64,000 nt of DNA, from the NCBI GenBank assembly GCA_016714785.1, contig JADKCC010000018.1, positions 1-64,000 of the forward strand. Reading direction: 5' to 3'. The notes beneath the pieces are model-generated. The model had not been told where the DNA came from. It saw nothing but the letters and a program-made list of their open reading frames with translations, and ran no database searches. Position 1 is the stretch's first letter, and the number at the start of each line of letters is the position of its first letter. The DNA comes from Saprospiraceae bacterium. GTDB lineage: Bacteria > Bacteroidota > Bacteroidia > Chitinophagales > Saprospiraceae. This document shows, piece by piece, positions 16,523 through 24,100 of the stretch. Made by a program: the position numbers and the translations under genes.

Positions 16523-17572
16523 TCACTCCTGATACATCTTCTGATAATACTCTTGATAGGCACCTGAGGTGACATGATCTAACCACTCTTGGTTACTCAA
16601 GTACCAATCTATGGTTTTGGCAATACCTGTTTCAAAGGTTTCTTGTGGTATCCAACCCAACTCTCGCTGTATCTTGGATGCATCAATGGCATATCGCAAA
16701 TCATGGCCTGCTCTATCGGTCACATAAGTGATCAATTGTCGGCTTTCACCCTGATCTCTACCTAGTTTTACATCCATTGCATCACATAGGTAATGGACTA
16801 TATCTATATTTTTCCATTCATTGTGGCCACCGATATTATAAGTTTCCCCAGGTACTCCATGATGCAATATGGTATCTATGGCTCTGGCGTGATCTTCTAC
16901 ATATAACCAATCTCTCACATTCTCTCCTTTTCCATAAACTGGCAATGGTTTTTTATTGATGATGTTGTGCAACATCAAGGGGATCAATTTTTCTGGAAAA
17001 TGATTGGGACCATAATTGTTACTGCAATTTGAAATCACCACAGGTATATGATAAGTATGAAAGAATGCTCTTACTAAATGATCAGAAGAAGCCTTAGATG
17101 CGGAATAGGGAGATCTAGGATCATAAGGAGTTGTTTCTGTAAACATATCTGTACCCATCTCTAAAGAGCCATACACTTCATCCGTGCTGATGTGATAAAA
17201 CAGTTTTCCATCATAATTTCCAGCCCAATGTTTTTTAGCATTTTGAAGTAAATTGGCAGTGCCAAGAATATTGGTTTTTAGAAAAATCAAGGGATCTTTA
17301 ATAGAACGGTCCACATGAGATTCTGCAGCCAAATGGACAACGTGTGTGATGTCATACTTTGAGAATATCTCACTTACTAAAGCTTCATCTCCAATATCTC
17401 CTTTGATAAAAGTGTAATTGGGGCTTTGGTCTATATCTTTTATATTTTCAAGATTACCAGCATAGGTGAGGGCATCAAGATTTATGATGCGATATGTTGG
17501 ATACTGTGTGACGAGTCTTCTGACTACATGAGAGCCAATGAAGCCGGCACCGCCTGTGATTAGTATGTTCAT
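16523..17572 (-). CDS. rmlB: dTDP-glucose 4,6-dehydratase
   Basis: A 349-residue extended SDR enzyme that converts dTDP-glucose to dTDP-4-keto-6-deoxyglucose. It has the NAD site GGAGFIGSHVVRRL, HLAAESHVDRSI, the catalytic HISTDEVYGSL (Thr-Asp-Glu) and YSASKASSDHLVRA. The late motifs GPNHFPEKLIPLM and RDWLYVEDH are typical. The length is normal and the frame intact. It uses the product of RmlA encoded 6 kb downstream. The final sugar is unknown because no RmlC/RmlD or aminotransferase dedicated to this branch was seen. Confidence 0.96.
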   Translation of the reverse strand: MNILITGGAGFIGSHVVRRLVTQYPTYRIINLDALTYAGNLENIKDIDQSPNYTFIKGDIGDEALVSEIFSKYDITHVVHLAAESHVDRSIKDPLIFLKTNILGTANLLQNAKKHWAGNYDGKLFYHISTDEVYGSLEMGTDMFTETTPYDPRSPYSASKASSDHLVRAFFHTYHIPVVISNCSNNYGPNHFPEKLIPLMLHNIINKKPLPVYGKGENVRDWLYVEDHARAIDTILHHGVPGETYNIGGHNEWKNIDIVHYLCDAMDVKLGRDQGESRQLITYVTDRAGHDLRYAIDASKIQRELGWIPQETFETGIAKTIDWYLSNQEWLDHVTSGAYQEYYQKMYQE

Positions 17573-17716
17573 ATTATTTATTTGGAATTGCGGAATTGCG
17601 GAATTGTTAATTTGGTAATTTGTTAATTTGTTAATTTGCTGATTTAGCTAATGTTGCAATCGAAGATTGCAAAGCCAATAAACAAGTACCTTCAAAAGTT
17701 ATTGAAAATTTTAAAA

Positions 17717-18145
17717 TCAATAATGATCCCTACAAGAAACAATGATGATTCTTTCATCTTCAACCTTATACACTAATCTATGCTCATCATTGATCCGCCT
17801 AGACCAATAGCCTTTTAAATTGTGTCTTAACGGCTCTGGTTTACCTAGACCTTCGAAAGGAGAAATTCTACAAAAATGTATTAATTCAATTATCTTTTTT
17901 AAAACTTTTAGATTATTAGTTGCCCAATATGTAACTATTCAGGTGTTTACTATTTCACTACAATTTTGTCACGATTTTTGCAACTTATAGGCAAAAATAG
18001 CGCCAAAATTAAGTTGGTTTTCCATTTTTACCGCGGATATATATCCGCGTTTATTAATATTCTACCCCTTTGGGGTTATATCTGAACAGTTACCCCAATA
18101 TTCTAAATTATCCGCAGCATTTGGTTCATAGACAACAATTCTCAT
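17717..18145 (-). pseudogene. yoeB: YoeB toxin gene interrupted by a MITE
   Basis: The 5' part starts at the ATG at 18145 (MRIVVYEPNAADNLEYW), and the 3' part continues after the insertion with ATNNLKVLKKIIELI, GLGKPEPLRHNLKGYWSRRI and SCRDHY to a stop at 17717. Removing 17931-18093 plus one 8-bp target duplication joins the two parts exactly at EYW-ATNN and gives an 85-residue YoeB with all catalytic motifs. The ATG overlaps the stop codon of the upstream antitoxin (ATGA). The interrupted gene reads only 27 codons before a stop inside the insert. Confidence 0.92.
17931..18093. mobile_element. MITE family B (163 bp), IS66-like ends
   Basis: The terminal inverted repeats GTAACTATTCAG (17931-17942) and CTGAACAGTTAC (18082-18093) match at 11 of 12 positions. 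They are flanked by the exact 8-bp direct repeat CCCAATAT (17923-17930 and 18094-18101). GTAA ends and 8-bp duplications are hallmarks of the IS66 family (established knowledge), so an IS66-type transposase probably mobilised it, though none is encoded here. The interior includes the palindrome CGCGGATATATATCCGCG at 18032-18049. It is inserted in a yoeB toxin gene. Confidence 0.88.
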
Positions 18146-18366
18146 TTATTTTTTACCATTTCTTCAAATTTAGTCAAATCTAGCTCCATGAGTTCCCCAC
18201 CATTCTCTATTCTTTGAATGGCAGCTTCAATATGTGGTGGCAACTCTTCTATTGCTTCCACTTCCACATTGAGCCTTACGTTTTCTCCCTTAAAAGCAGC
18301 TTTGAGAGACTCAATAAATTTATTGTCTATTTGACTGACATGATCGAATTGATAAGTTATGGTCAT
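18142..18366 (-). CDS. Antitoxin of the MITE-interrupted YoeB
   Basis: A 74-residue protein (MTITYQFDHVSQIDNKFIES, LKAAFKGENVRLNVEV at the N-terminus). The N-terminal half is homologous to the antitoxin at 15498-15764. The C-terminal half (HIEAAIQRIENGGELMELDL, then TKFEEMVKNK) is different and resembles RelB/YefM-type toxin-binding tails. It overlaps the yoeB start by ATGA. It is intact although its toxin gene is disrupted. Confidence 0.78.
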   Translation of the reverse strand: MTITYQFDHVSQIDNKFIESLKAAFKGENVRLNVEVEAIEELPPHIEAAIQRIENGGELMELDLTKFEEMVKNK

Positions 18367-18535
18367 GATTGATATATGATTTGTACTGATAAACTATGTT
18401 GATAGAATAAAAGTTCCACAATTAAGATTAAGGTTAAGGTTAAGGTTGAGAATATTTCAAGTTAAAAAGCATTTTTAAAAAGGCAGGAAGAATAGTGATA
18501 CCGTACCTTAGCAAGATGCAAAGACAAACAATTGG

Positions 18536-18730
18536 TTAAGACTTTTTGGTCTGATCATCTTGCTTCGTTATATCAGGTCTTTCATTTTTATCTGCTTTAC
18601 CATCTTTCAACCATTTTATGATGGCTCTTGCTTCTTCGAGTGTTGTTTTTTTGGCATTGGCTTTAACAACCCTTTGCTTTTCTGCCAAATCTTCAAAAAG
18701 TTGATAAGGTTTTAATTTTTCTGTACTCAT
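18536..18730 (-). CDS. Small protein coupled to polyvalent-kinase-like gene
   Basis: A 64-residue charged protein (MSTEKLKPYQLFEDLAEKQR, then KKTTLEEARAIIKWLKDGKA) with a lysine- and aspartate-rich tail. It overlaps the 3' end of the kinase-like gene by 4 bp, so the two are co-translated. No known domain was recognised. By analogy with two-gene TA units it could modulate the kinase-like protein (inference only). Confidence 0.55.
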   Translation of the reverse strand: MSTEKLKPYQLFEDLAEKQRVVKANAKKTTLEEARAIIKWLKDGKADKNERPDITKQDDQTKKS

Positions 18731-19332
18731 TTTAGATAAATTACAGTGTCAATGAAAAATAAAGTGTTATCTTTAACTAAGACATTTTCTTCATGAAGAT
18801 CTTCAATGATGATACCTAATTCCGCATGTATATAGTCATTTCTCTTCTTTATTGTAAAACCTTTTGAAATCATATACTCCCGAACAAATTCAATATTTGT
18901 TTTTGTTGTCGGTTCAACATAATCTTGAGATATAGCAGAATATAAAATATCATTGATCTTTACAAAGCCCAAAAGTTCATATTTGGTTTCAGGAAAGAGA
19001 ATGTTATGTACAAGCAAACTTTCGAAATATTGAGACCAATTTACATAAAAAATAGCATCGTTTAGCTTGATAACTTTTGATTCTACATCATTAAAAAATA
19101 CTTTTTGTTCCGCTCCTTCGTCCAAATATATTGAAAATCTTAAGTCATTAAAAAACAAATCATTCTTTTTAATATGAGCTTCTAATATTTCTTCCTCAAC
19201 ACTTTTTTCAATATAGTCGCTTATGTCGTCTGTCAACTTATCACTATTTAGAAAAGCATAAATCTGTGATAATAGATTGTCTCCTACATCACATTTAAAT
19301 CTTGACTTAATCCTTTCTAAACCTGAAATCAT
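18727..19332 (-). CDS. Polyvalent-protein-type kinase domain
   Basis: A 201-residue stand-alone protein resembling the Ser/Thr/Tyr kinase domain found in phage and plasmid polyvalent proteins. The C-terminal half holds IIIEDLHEENVLVKDNTLFF followed by IDTVIY, which matches a catalytic-loop D-L-H-x-x-N and a downstream metal-binding Asp. The first 90 residues are helical, without recognised motifs. There is no glycine-rich loop of the classical type, so activity is uncertain. It stands between ugd and rmlB with its small partner gene. Confidence 0.65.
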   Translation of the reverse strand: MISGLERIKSRFKCDVGDNLLSQIYAFLNSDKLTDDISDYIEKSVEEEILEAHIKKNDLFFNDLRFSIYLDEGAEQKVFFNDVESKVIKLNDAIFYVNWSQYFESLLVHNILFPETKYELLGFVKINDILYSAISQDYVEPTTKTNIEFVREYMISKGFTIKKRNDYIHAELGIIIEDLHEENVLVKDNTLFFIDTVIYLK

Positions 19333-19388
19333 TATTAAAATTACCCTTAAACATTACACCTTAAATATTAAACTTTAAACACTAACCC

Positions 19389-20693
19389 TCATCTTCCAAT
19401 ACTATCATAATAAAATCCCAAATCCCTCGTCACTTGCACATCATAGATATTCCTACCATCAAAAATAACTGGAGCATTCATGATTTGTTTCATCTTGTCA
19501 AAATCAGGTGTACGGAATTCATTCCATTCTGTCACGATTGCCAAAGCATCTACTCCCTGGATCGCATCGTATTCATTGGCTGAAAATTCGATTTTATTGC
19601 CGAATATTTGTTTGACATTTTCCATTGCTTCTGGATCGTACGCCTTTACTTTTGCGCCTTTATTCAACAATCTTGAAATGATGGTCAATGCAGGTGCTTC
19701 GCGGATGTCGTCTGTATTAGGTTTGAAAGCCAATCCCCAAACGCCTATCGTTTTACCAGATAAGTCGTCATTAAAATACTGCGATATTTTAGAAGAAAGG
19801 ATTTCCTTTTGTAAATCATTGACGTGCATTACAGCTTTCAGAATCTTGAAATCATATTCATTTTCTTGGGCTGATTTGGCGAGTGCTTGCACATCTTTTG
19901 GAAAACAGGATCCACCATAACCTACACCAGGAAACAAAAATCTTTTACCTATACGGCTATCCGAACCCATTCCTTTACGAACCATATCGACATCCGCACC
20001 AAGTCGTTCACAAAGATTGGCTATTTCATTCATAAAACTGATTCTCGTAGCAAGGTATGAATTGGCAGCATATTTGGTCATCTCTGCGCTGCGCTCATCC
20101 ATAAAAATGATGGGATTGCCCTGACGTACGAATGGCTCGTAGAGTGCTGTCATGACTTTTTGAGCTTTTTCTGATGAAGTACCTACCACTACCCTATCTG
20201 GTTTCATGAAATCTTCTACCGCTACGCCTTCGCGGAGAAACTCAGGATTGGACACCACATCAAAAAGCGAATGATCTAGCTTTTCAAGTAAGACTGCTTC
20301 TACTCGCTCAGCGGTACCAACCGGAACTGTACTTTTATCGACAATAACTTTATAATCAGTGATAATTTCTGACAGATCTTTTGCCACTTTGAGTACAAAA
20401 GATAAATCTGCAGAGCCATCAGCGCCAGGAGGCGTAGGCAGTGCTAAAAATATGATTTTAGCGTCTTTGATACCTTCTGCTAGGTCTGTAGTAAAATGTA
20501 AACGACCTGCTTTGGTGTTTCGTTCAAAAAGCACTTCTAGGCCTGGCTCATAAATAGGTACATACCCATTTTTCATTTTTTCAACTTTGGCGGCATCGAT
20601 ATCCACGCAAGTCACATAATTGCCCGACTCTGCAAAACATGTCCCTGATACGAGCCCTACGTATCCTGTTCCTACTACTGCGATTTTCATCAA
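19389..20693 (-). CDS. ugd: UDP-glucose 6-dehydrogenase
   Basis: A 434-residue enzyme oxidising UDP-glucose to UDP-glucuronate with 2 NAD+. It has the Rossmann motif VVGTGYVGLVSGTCFAE, LPTPPGADGSADLS, SNPEFLREGVAVEDFMKPDR, the catalytic Cys in GVGYGGSCFPKDVQAL, and the C-terminal UDP-binding region GLAFKPNTDDIREAPA. The length is typical of bacterial TuaD/Ugd, and the frame is intact. It is the second nucleotide-sugar 6-dehydrogenase of the locus (the other is TviB-like). UDP-GlcA may be a direct precursor or feed a decarboxylase or epimerase not present here. Confidence 0.95.
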   Translation of the reverse strand: MMKIAVVGTGYVGLVSGTCFAESGNYVTCVDIDAAKVEKMKNGYVPIYEPGLEVLFERNTKAGRLHFTTDLAEGIKDAKIIFLALPTPPGADGSADLSFVLKVAKDLSEIITDYKVIVDKSTVPVGTAERVEAVLLEKLDHSLFDVVSNPEFLREGVAVEDFMKPDRVVVGTSSEKAQKVMTALYEPFVRQGNPIIFMDERSAEMTKYAANSYLATRISFMNEIANLCERLGADVDMVRKGMGSDSRIGKRFLFPGVGYGGSCFPKDVQALAKSAQENEYDFKILKAVMHVNDLQKEILSSKISQYFNDDLSGKTIGVWGLAFKPNTDDIREAPALTIISRLLNKGAKVKAYDPEAMENVKQIFGNKIEFSANEYDAIQGVDALAIVTEWNEFRTPDFDKMKQIMNAPVIFDGRNIYDVQVTRDLGFYYDSIGR

Positions 20694-20748
20694 TTTATTT
20701 TTTTGTTGAATTAATTATTTAAAACAAGCTGGAAGCTTTTACTAATGC

Positions 20749-20772
20749 TAGCTTAGCGAAGATGCTAAGCTA
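20749..20772. repeat. REP-like palindrome, short form
   Basis: TAGCTTAGC (20749-20757), loop GAAGAT, GCTAAGCTA (20764-20772), a perfect 9-bp stem. It is related to the palindromes at 4072-4111 and 21956-21973 and lies 55 bp upstream of ugd. Confidence 0.65.
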
Positions 20773-20865
20773 ATCGATATAATTTGTTATGCTCTTCTTG
20801 CTCACTAAGCTTGGCTTGAATTTTACATAAAATTATATTTGCGAAGCTGTGCAATAGGAAAAGAG

Positions 20866-21226
20866 CTATACAGTTTGGCTTCTTTTTTTAAAAAGAATTT
20901 TTTCTTCGGCTTGTTTGAATTCTATATCAAATTCGTCAAAGATAACTTCTCTTCCTACTATTAATTCATTAAAACCATTATCCTGAAGCCAAGCTTACCT
21001 GCAAAATCATTTTCTTTTTATACGGCAATTCAGAAGGATGAACATATTTAACTACAAATTCATCTCTTGAAAATCCCTTCAACTCCAATTGATTAATTAA
21101 AGACCTAAGTGTTAATCCAACATCAATGATTCCGTGTTTTGGAGAGAAGGCAACCCATTTTTCTACATGTTCATAAAATGCAGCTTTGTTGGCATTTCTC
21201 CATGCATTGGCTTCTTTAGCATTCAT
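20866..21226 (-). pseudogene. Remnant of a two-gene unit ending in a retropepsin-like protease tail
   Basis: The frame from 21226 gives a hydrophilic protein (MNAKEANAWRNANKAAFYEH, VEKWVAFSPKHGIIDVG, EFVVKYVHPSELPYKKK) and stops at 20978. In another frame, coding-like sequence continues QDNGFNELIVGREVIFDEF, then DIEFKQAEEKILFKK, to a stop at 20866. The second part resembles the C-terminal end of bacterial retroviral-type aspartyl proteases. Family members of the first part are, as far as I recall, encoded just before such a protease. A deletion probably fused the two and removed the protease active site. Confidence 0.5.
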
Positions 21227-21264
21227 AAACTGTCATTTTAATTTTGAATAAAAGCAGGAAATTC

Positions 21265-21855
21265 TCAAAACTCAATATTCCGATAGATTTTATCCAATGA
21301 AATCGAAATACCAATGGAAGTTAATTTTACTTCTCCACTATCATTAAAAGTAGTCTCTCGCCAAAGATGGGTTTCTTCTCTATACCAAGTTTCTACTTCT
21401 TTGGTGTCTTGCCTGACCATCACATACTCCATAAAAGTGGGTATGTTTTTGTAAGACATAAATTTGTCATGTCTATCATACTTTTCTGTTGTAGGCGACA
21501 ATACTTCTACTATTAATATTGGATTTAACAATACATCTTTTCTCCCATTCCAAAATTCAGGTTTTTGATAGACGACCAATGCATCAGGATATAATACTTG
21601 ATTTAATTTAGGGATATATACCTTTTGATCACTTGAAATAACCTCGAATGATAATTGGTTGGTTTCAAATATTTGACCTAATGCGATAATAATATTGGCA
21701 CCTATTTTATTATGATTATATGAAGATCCTGGCATTTTCCTAATTTTTCCATTATAGTATTCATGTTTTTCAGCAGAAAGAGATTCTTTATCCAAGTACT
21801 TTTCTATACTTAAAAAAGCAGAAGACCTCTTTTTTGTATTGCTTAATGTTTCCAT
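21265..21855 (-). CDS. Uma2 family protein (restriction-endonuclease fold)
   Basis: A 196-residue Uma2/DUF820 protein. The motifs follow the family order: LSIEKYLDKESLSAEKHEYY, NGKIRKMPGSSYNHNKI, VLYPDALVVYQ (catalytic Asp), NPILIVEVLSPTTEKYDRHD (Glu-Val-Leu-Ser) and KFMSYKNIPTFMEYVMVRQD. The fold is that of PD-(D/E)XK nucleases. The biological role is unknown, and these genes are abundant in cyanobacteria and in Bacteroidota. It is a single gene between the aminotransferase and the protease remnant. Confidence 0.88.
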   Translation of the reverse strand: METLSNTKKRSSAFLSIEKYLDKESLSAEKHEYYNGKIRKMPGSSYNHNKIGANIIIALGQIFETNQLSFEVISSDQKVYIPKLNQVLYPDALVVYQKPEFWNGRKDVLLNPILIVEVLSPTTEKYDRHDKFMSYKNIPTFMEYVMVRQDTKEVETWYREETHLWRETTFNDSGEVKLTSIGISISLDKIYRNIEF

Positions 21856-21955
21856 ATCAAACTATTTCTAAATAATACAATATTTATAAAAGATAAGTTC
21901 CTGAAACTGTTAGATACAAATCAACATATAAGCTAGAAGCTTGAACTAATTTTAG

Positions 21956-21973
21956 CTTAGCGATGACGCTAAG
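21956..21973. repeat. REP-like palindrome, short form
   Basis: CTTAGCG (21956-21962), loop ATGA, CGCTAAG (21967-21973). The flanking sequence (AGCTAGAAGCTTGAACTAAT) matches that around the copy at 20749, so these are copies of one element. Confidence 0.6.
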
Positions 21974-22006
21974 TTGATCAGTGGGATATTTTTTAAAGTT
22001 GATTTA

Positions 22007-23128
22007 TTAAAAGAACGCTTTGACTTTATCACAAATATAGGCTAATTGTGCTTCGTCCATTTCAGTATGTATTGGTAATGATATGACTTCTTTACACAAT
22101 TCTTCAGTATTATCAAGGTATTCCAATCCATTGGAAGATGCTTTGAAAGCTTCTTGTTTGTACAATGGCACAGGATAATAGATCATATTCGGGATTTTTT
22201 GTTCGTCGAGATATTGTTTTAGCGCATCTCTCTGGCCATTTTTTACCTTCAACGTGTACTGATGAAAAACATGCGTGGTGTAAGGTGCTCTAAATGGCGT
22301 CTCGAGTGCATCTACTTCTGCAAAAGCATTATCATAATAGTCAGCTACTTTGCGTCTAGCATCACAATAACCATCCAAATGTGGAAGCTTAGCGCCTAAC
22401 ACCACAGCTTGAATAGAGTCTAGACGACTGTTACAACCAACTACATCGTGGTAATATCGCACAGATTGTCCATGATTGGCAATTTTGTGCAACAACTCAC
22501 CTAAATTATCATCATTGGTCATAATTGCACCACCATCACCATAACAACCCAAATTTTTGGATGGATAAAATGAGGTACAACCTACATGGCCTATAGTACC
22601 TGTTTTGACTTTGCGGCCATCGCTAAAAGTATAGTCCGAACCTATAGCTTGCGCATTGTCTTCTATGACCCATAGCTTGTGTTCTTCAGCAATCTTCATG
22701 ATGGATTCCATATCGGCAGCCTGACCATAGAGATGTACAGGTACTATACATTTTGTTTTAGTCGTAATAGCAGCTTTAATGCCTTCGATATTGATATTAA
22801 AAGTATCCGCATTAACATCCACCATAACAGGTATCAATCCCAATAATGCGATGACTTCTGCTGTTGCCACATAAGTAAATGCTGGCACAATGACCTCATC
22901 ACCGGGTTTGAGACCGACTGCCATCATCGCTATCTGAAGTGCATCTGTACCGTTGGCACAAGGGATTACATGTTTTACATCCAAGTAATTTTCAAAATCC
23001 TTTTGGAATTTTTTGACTTGTGGTCCATTAATAAATGCGGTCGTATCCAACACTTCTTGAATGCCACGGTCTATTTCTTCTTTAATTTTTAGGTATTGGG
23101 ACTTTACGTCCACCATTTGTATCCCCAT
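22007..23128 (-). CDS. wbpE: DegT/DnrJ/EryC1 aminotransferase (WbpE/WlbC-like)
   Basis: A 373-residue PLP-dependent sugar aminotransferase. It aminates the 3-keto sugar made by WbpB, using glutamate. Motifs are GTDALQIAMMAVGLKPGDEV, VIEDNAQAIGSDY (PLP-contacting Asp), SFYPSKNLGCYGDGGAI (the Lys that binds PLP) and NSRLDSIQAVVL. The N-terminal MVDVKSQYLKIKEEID is typical of WbpE. With WbpB and WbpD it completes the route to UDP-GlcNAc(3NAc)A. The frame is intact. Confidence 0.93.
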   Translation of the reverse strand: MGIQMVDVKSQYLKIKEEIDRGIQEVLDTTAFINGPQVKKFQKDFENYLDVKHVIPCANGTDALQIAMMAVGLKPGDEVIVPAFTYVATAEVIALLGLIPVMVDVNADTFNINIEGIKAAITTKTKCIVPVHLYGQAADMESIMKIAEEHKLWVIEDNAQAIGSDYTFSDGRKVKTGTIGHVGCTSFYPSKNLGCYGDGGAIMTNDDNLGELLHKIANHGQSVRYYHDVVGCNSRLDSIQAVVLGAKLPHLDGYCDARRKVADYYDNAFAEVDALETPFRAPYTTHVFHQYTLKVKNGQRDALKQYLDEQKIPNMIYYPVPLYKQEAFKASSNGLEYLDNTEELCKEVISLPIHTEMDEAQLAYICDKVKAFF

Positions 23129-23173
23129 AATTTATTTGTTGATATGTTAAATTTGTTAAGTTGATAATGATTT

Positions 23174-23914
23174 CTAATCATCTTTCTTGTTTAGATGTAT
23201 GTAAAAAGCATTAAGTTTATTTGTTAATTCATTGATTTTCAGCCTAAAACTATTTAGCTCTTGCTCTTCAATAAACCCAAGGGCGTGTGCAAATAGTAAA
23301 TGGCTTAATACTTCAATGGTAGATCCATAAGATATTTCAATAAACCTAGACTTTTCTTTGTCAGTAAATCGTGATACATCTTCAGAAATATTTGTTGAAA
23401 TCGAAGAAGAAGCTCTTTTTAATTGAAAAACTAAACCAAATTTTTCTTCAGTGGGTAGCTTCTTAGTAAAAGCATAAATACTAACGCCAAGCTCAATACT
23501 TAGGGCTTGCTGATGGTACCCAATTGATAAATAATAAATTATGGCTATAATAAACAAATTAATGCAAACCTTTAATTGATTTTGTCAAAAGCCTGTCCTT
23601 GGTGGCTTTTGCCTATGGGCAGACTTCCCCAAAAGCGTTCAAAGGGGTGCTTACTGCCCCCCTCGGTTCCTTCGCTTCCATTGTCATGCCCGACTTTCAG
23701 GTTCGCTTAGTCATGCATTTTTTATTGCAAGGTATTTCATTTAACCTTTGGGCTTTTATGGCACCCGCCCACCCAGGTTTTGCGCTGCTGGTGCGCCGTT
23801 CTTTCTGTTTTGAACGATAACTCCGTTAACTATTACCAAAATAATACTGACTTTTCAGCAGCCCCTACTTAATTTCCAAATTTCTAATTTCTCAAAACTA
23901 TAGTACTTCTTATA
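23174..23914 (-). pseudogene. Four-helix-bundle (S23-like) protein gene interrupted by a MITE
   Basis: The 3' part encodes SIELGVSIYAFTKKLPTEEK, LKRASSSISTNISEDVSRFT and EQELNSFRLKINELTNKLNA, a four-helix-bundle (23S rRNA intervening-sequence type) protein. Its apparent N-terminus is encoded by a MITE. On the other side of that MITE the frame reads YSFEKLEIWKLS. Removing 23503-23865 and one 6-bp duplication joins EIWKLS to IELGVSIYAF, the expected family N-terminus. I could not find an ATG before KYYSFEKLE (a stop lies at 23915-23917), so the start is uncertain. Confidence 0.85.
23503..23865. mobile_element. MITE family A, copy 2 (363 bp)
   Basis: The ends GGGCTTGCTGA (23503-23513) and TCAGCAGCCCC (23855-23865) are imperfect inverted repeats. 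They are flanked by the exact 6-bp direct repeat TACTTA (23497-23502 and 23866-23871). The interior is homologous to copy 1 at 7698-8074, and no transposase is encoded. It interrupts a four-helix-bundle protein gene, whose frame is restored by clean excision. The ends and the 6-bp duplication resemble those of the IS1182-type element at 45329-49869. Confidence 0.88.
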
Positions 23915-24027
23915 TTATTATGTTTCTCATTTTTTTACATTTTAAAAACCTTAATTGCCAATTTATTTATATCATGTTTTCTTTTCCAAATAATCAAATT
24001 AACAACTTTACATCTTAACACTAAGAT

Positions 24028-24057
24028 ATGGCTTCGCCGTTGATAAGTCGCAAGTAC
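24028..24057. repeat. 30-bp dispersed repeat, copy 2
   Basis: ATGGCTTCGCCGTTGATAAG plus TCGCAAGTAC, one mismatch from the copy at 8224-8253. Confidence 0.7.
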
Positions 24058-24100
24058 CTATACTCCAAAGAATTTTCATAATCATATAACTACCTGAATA

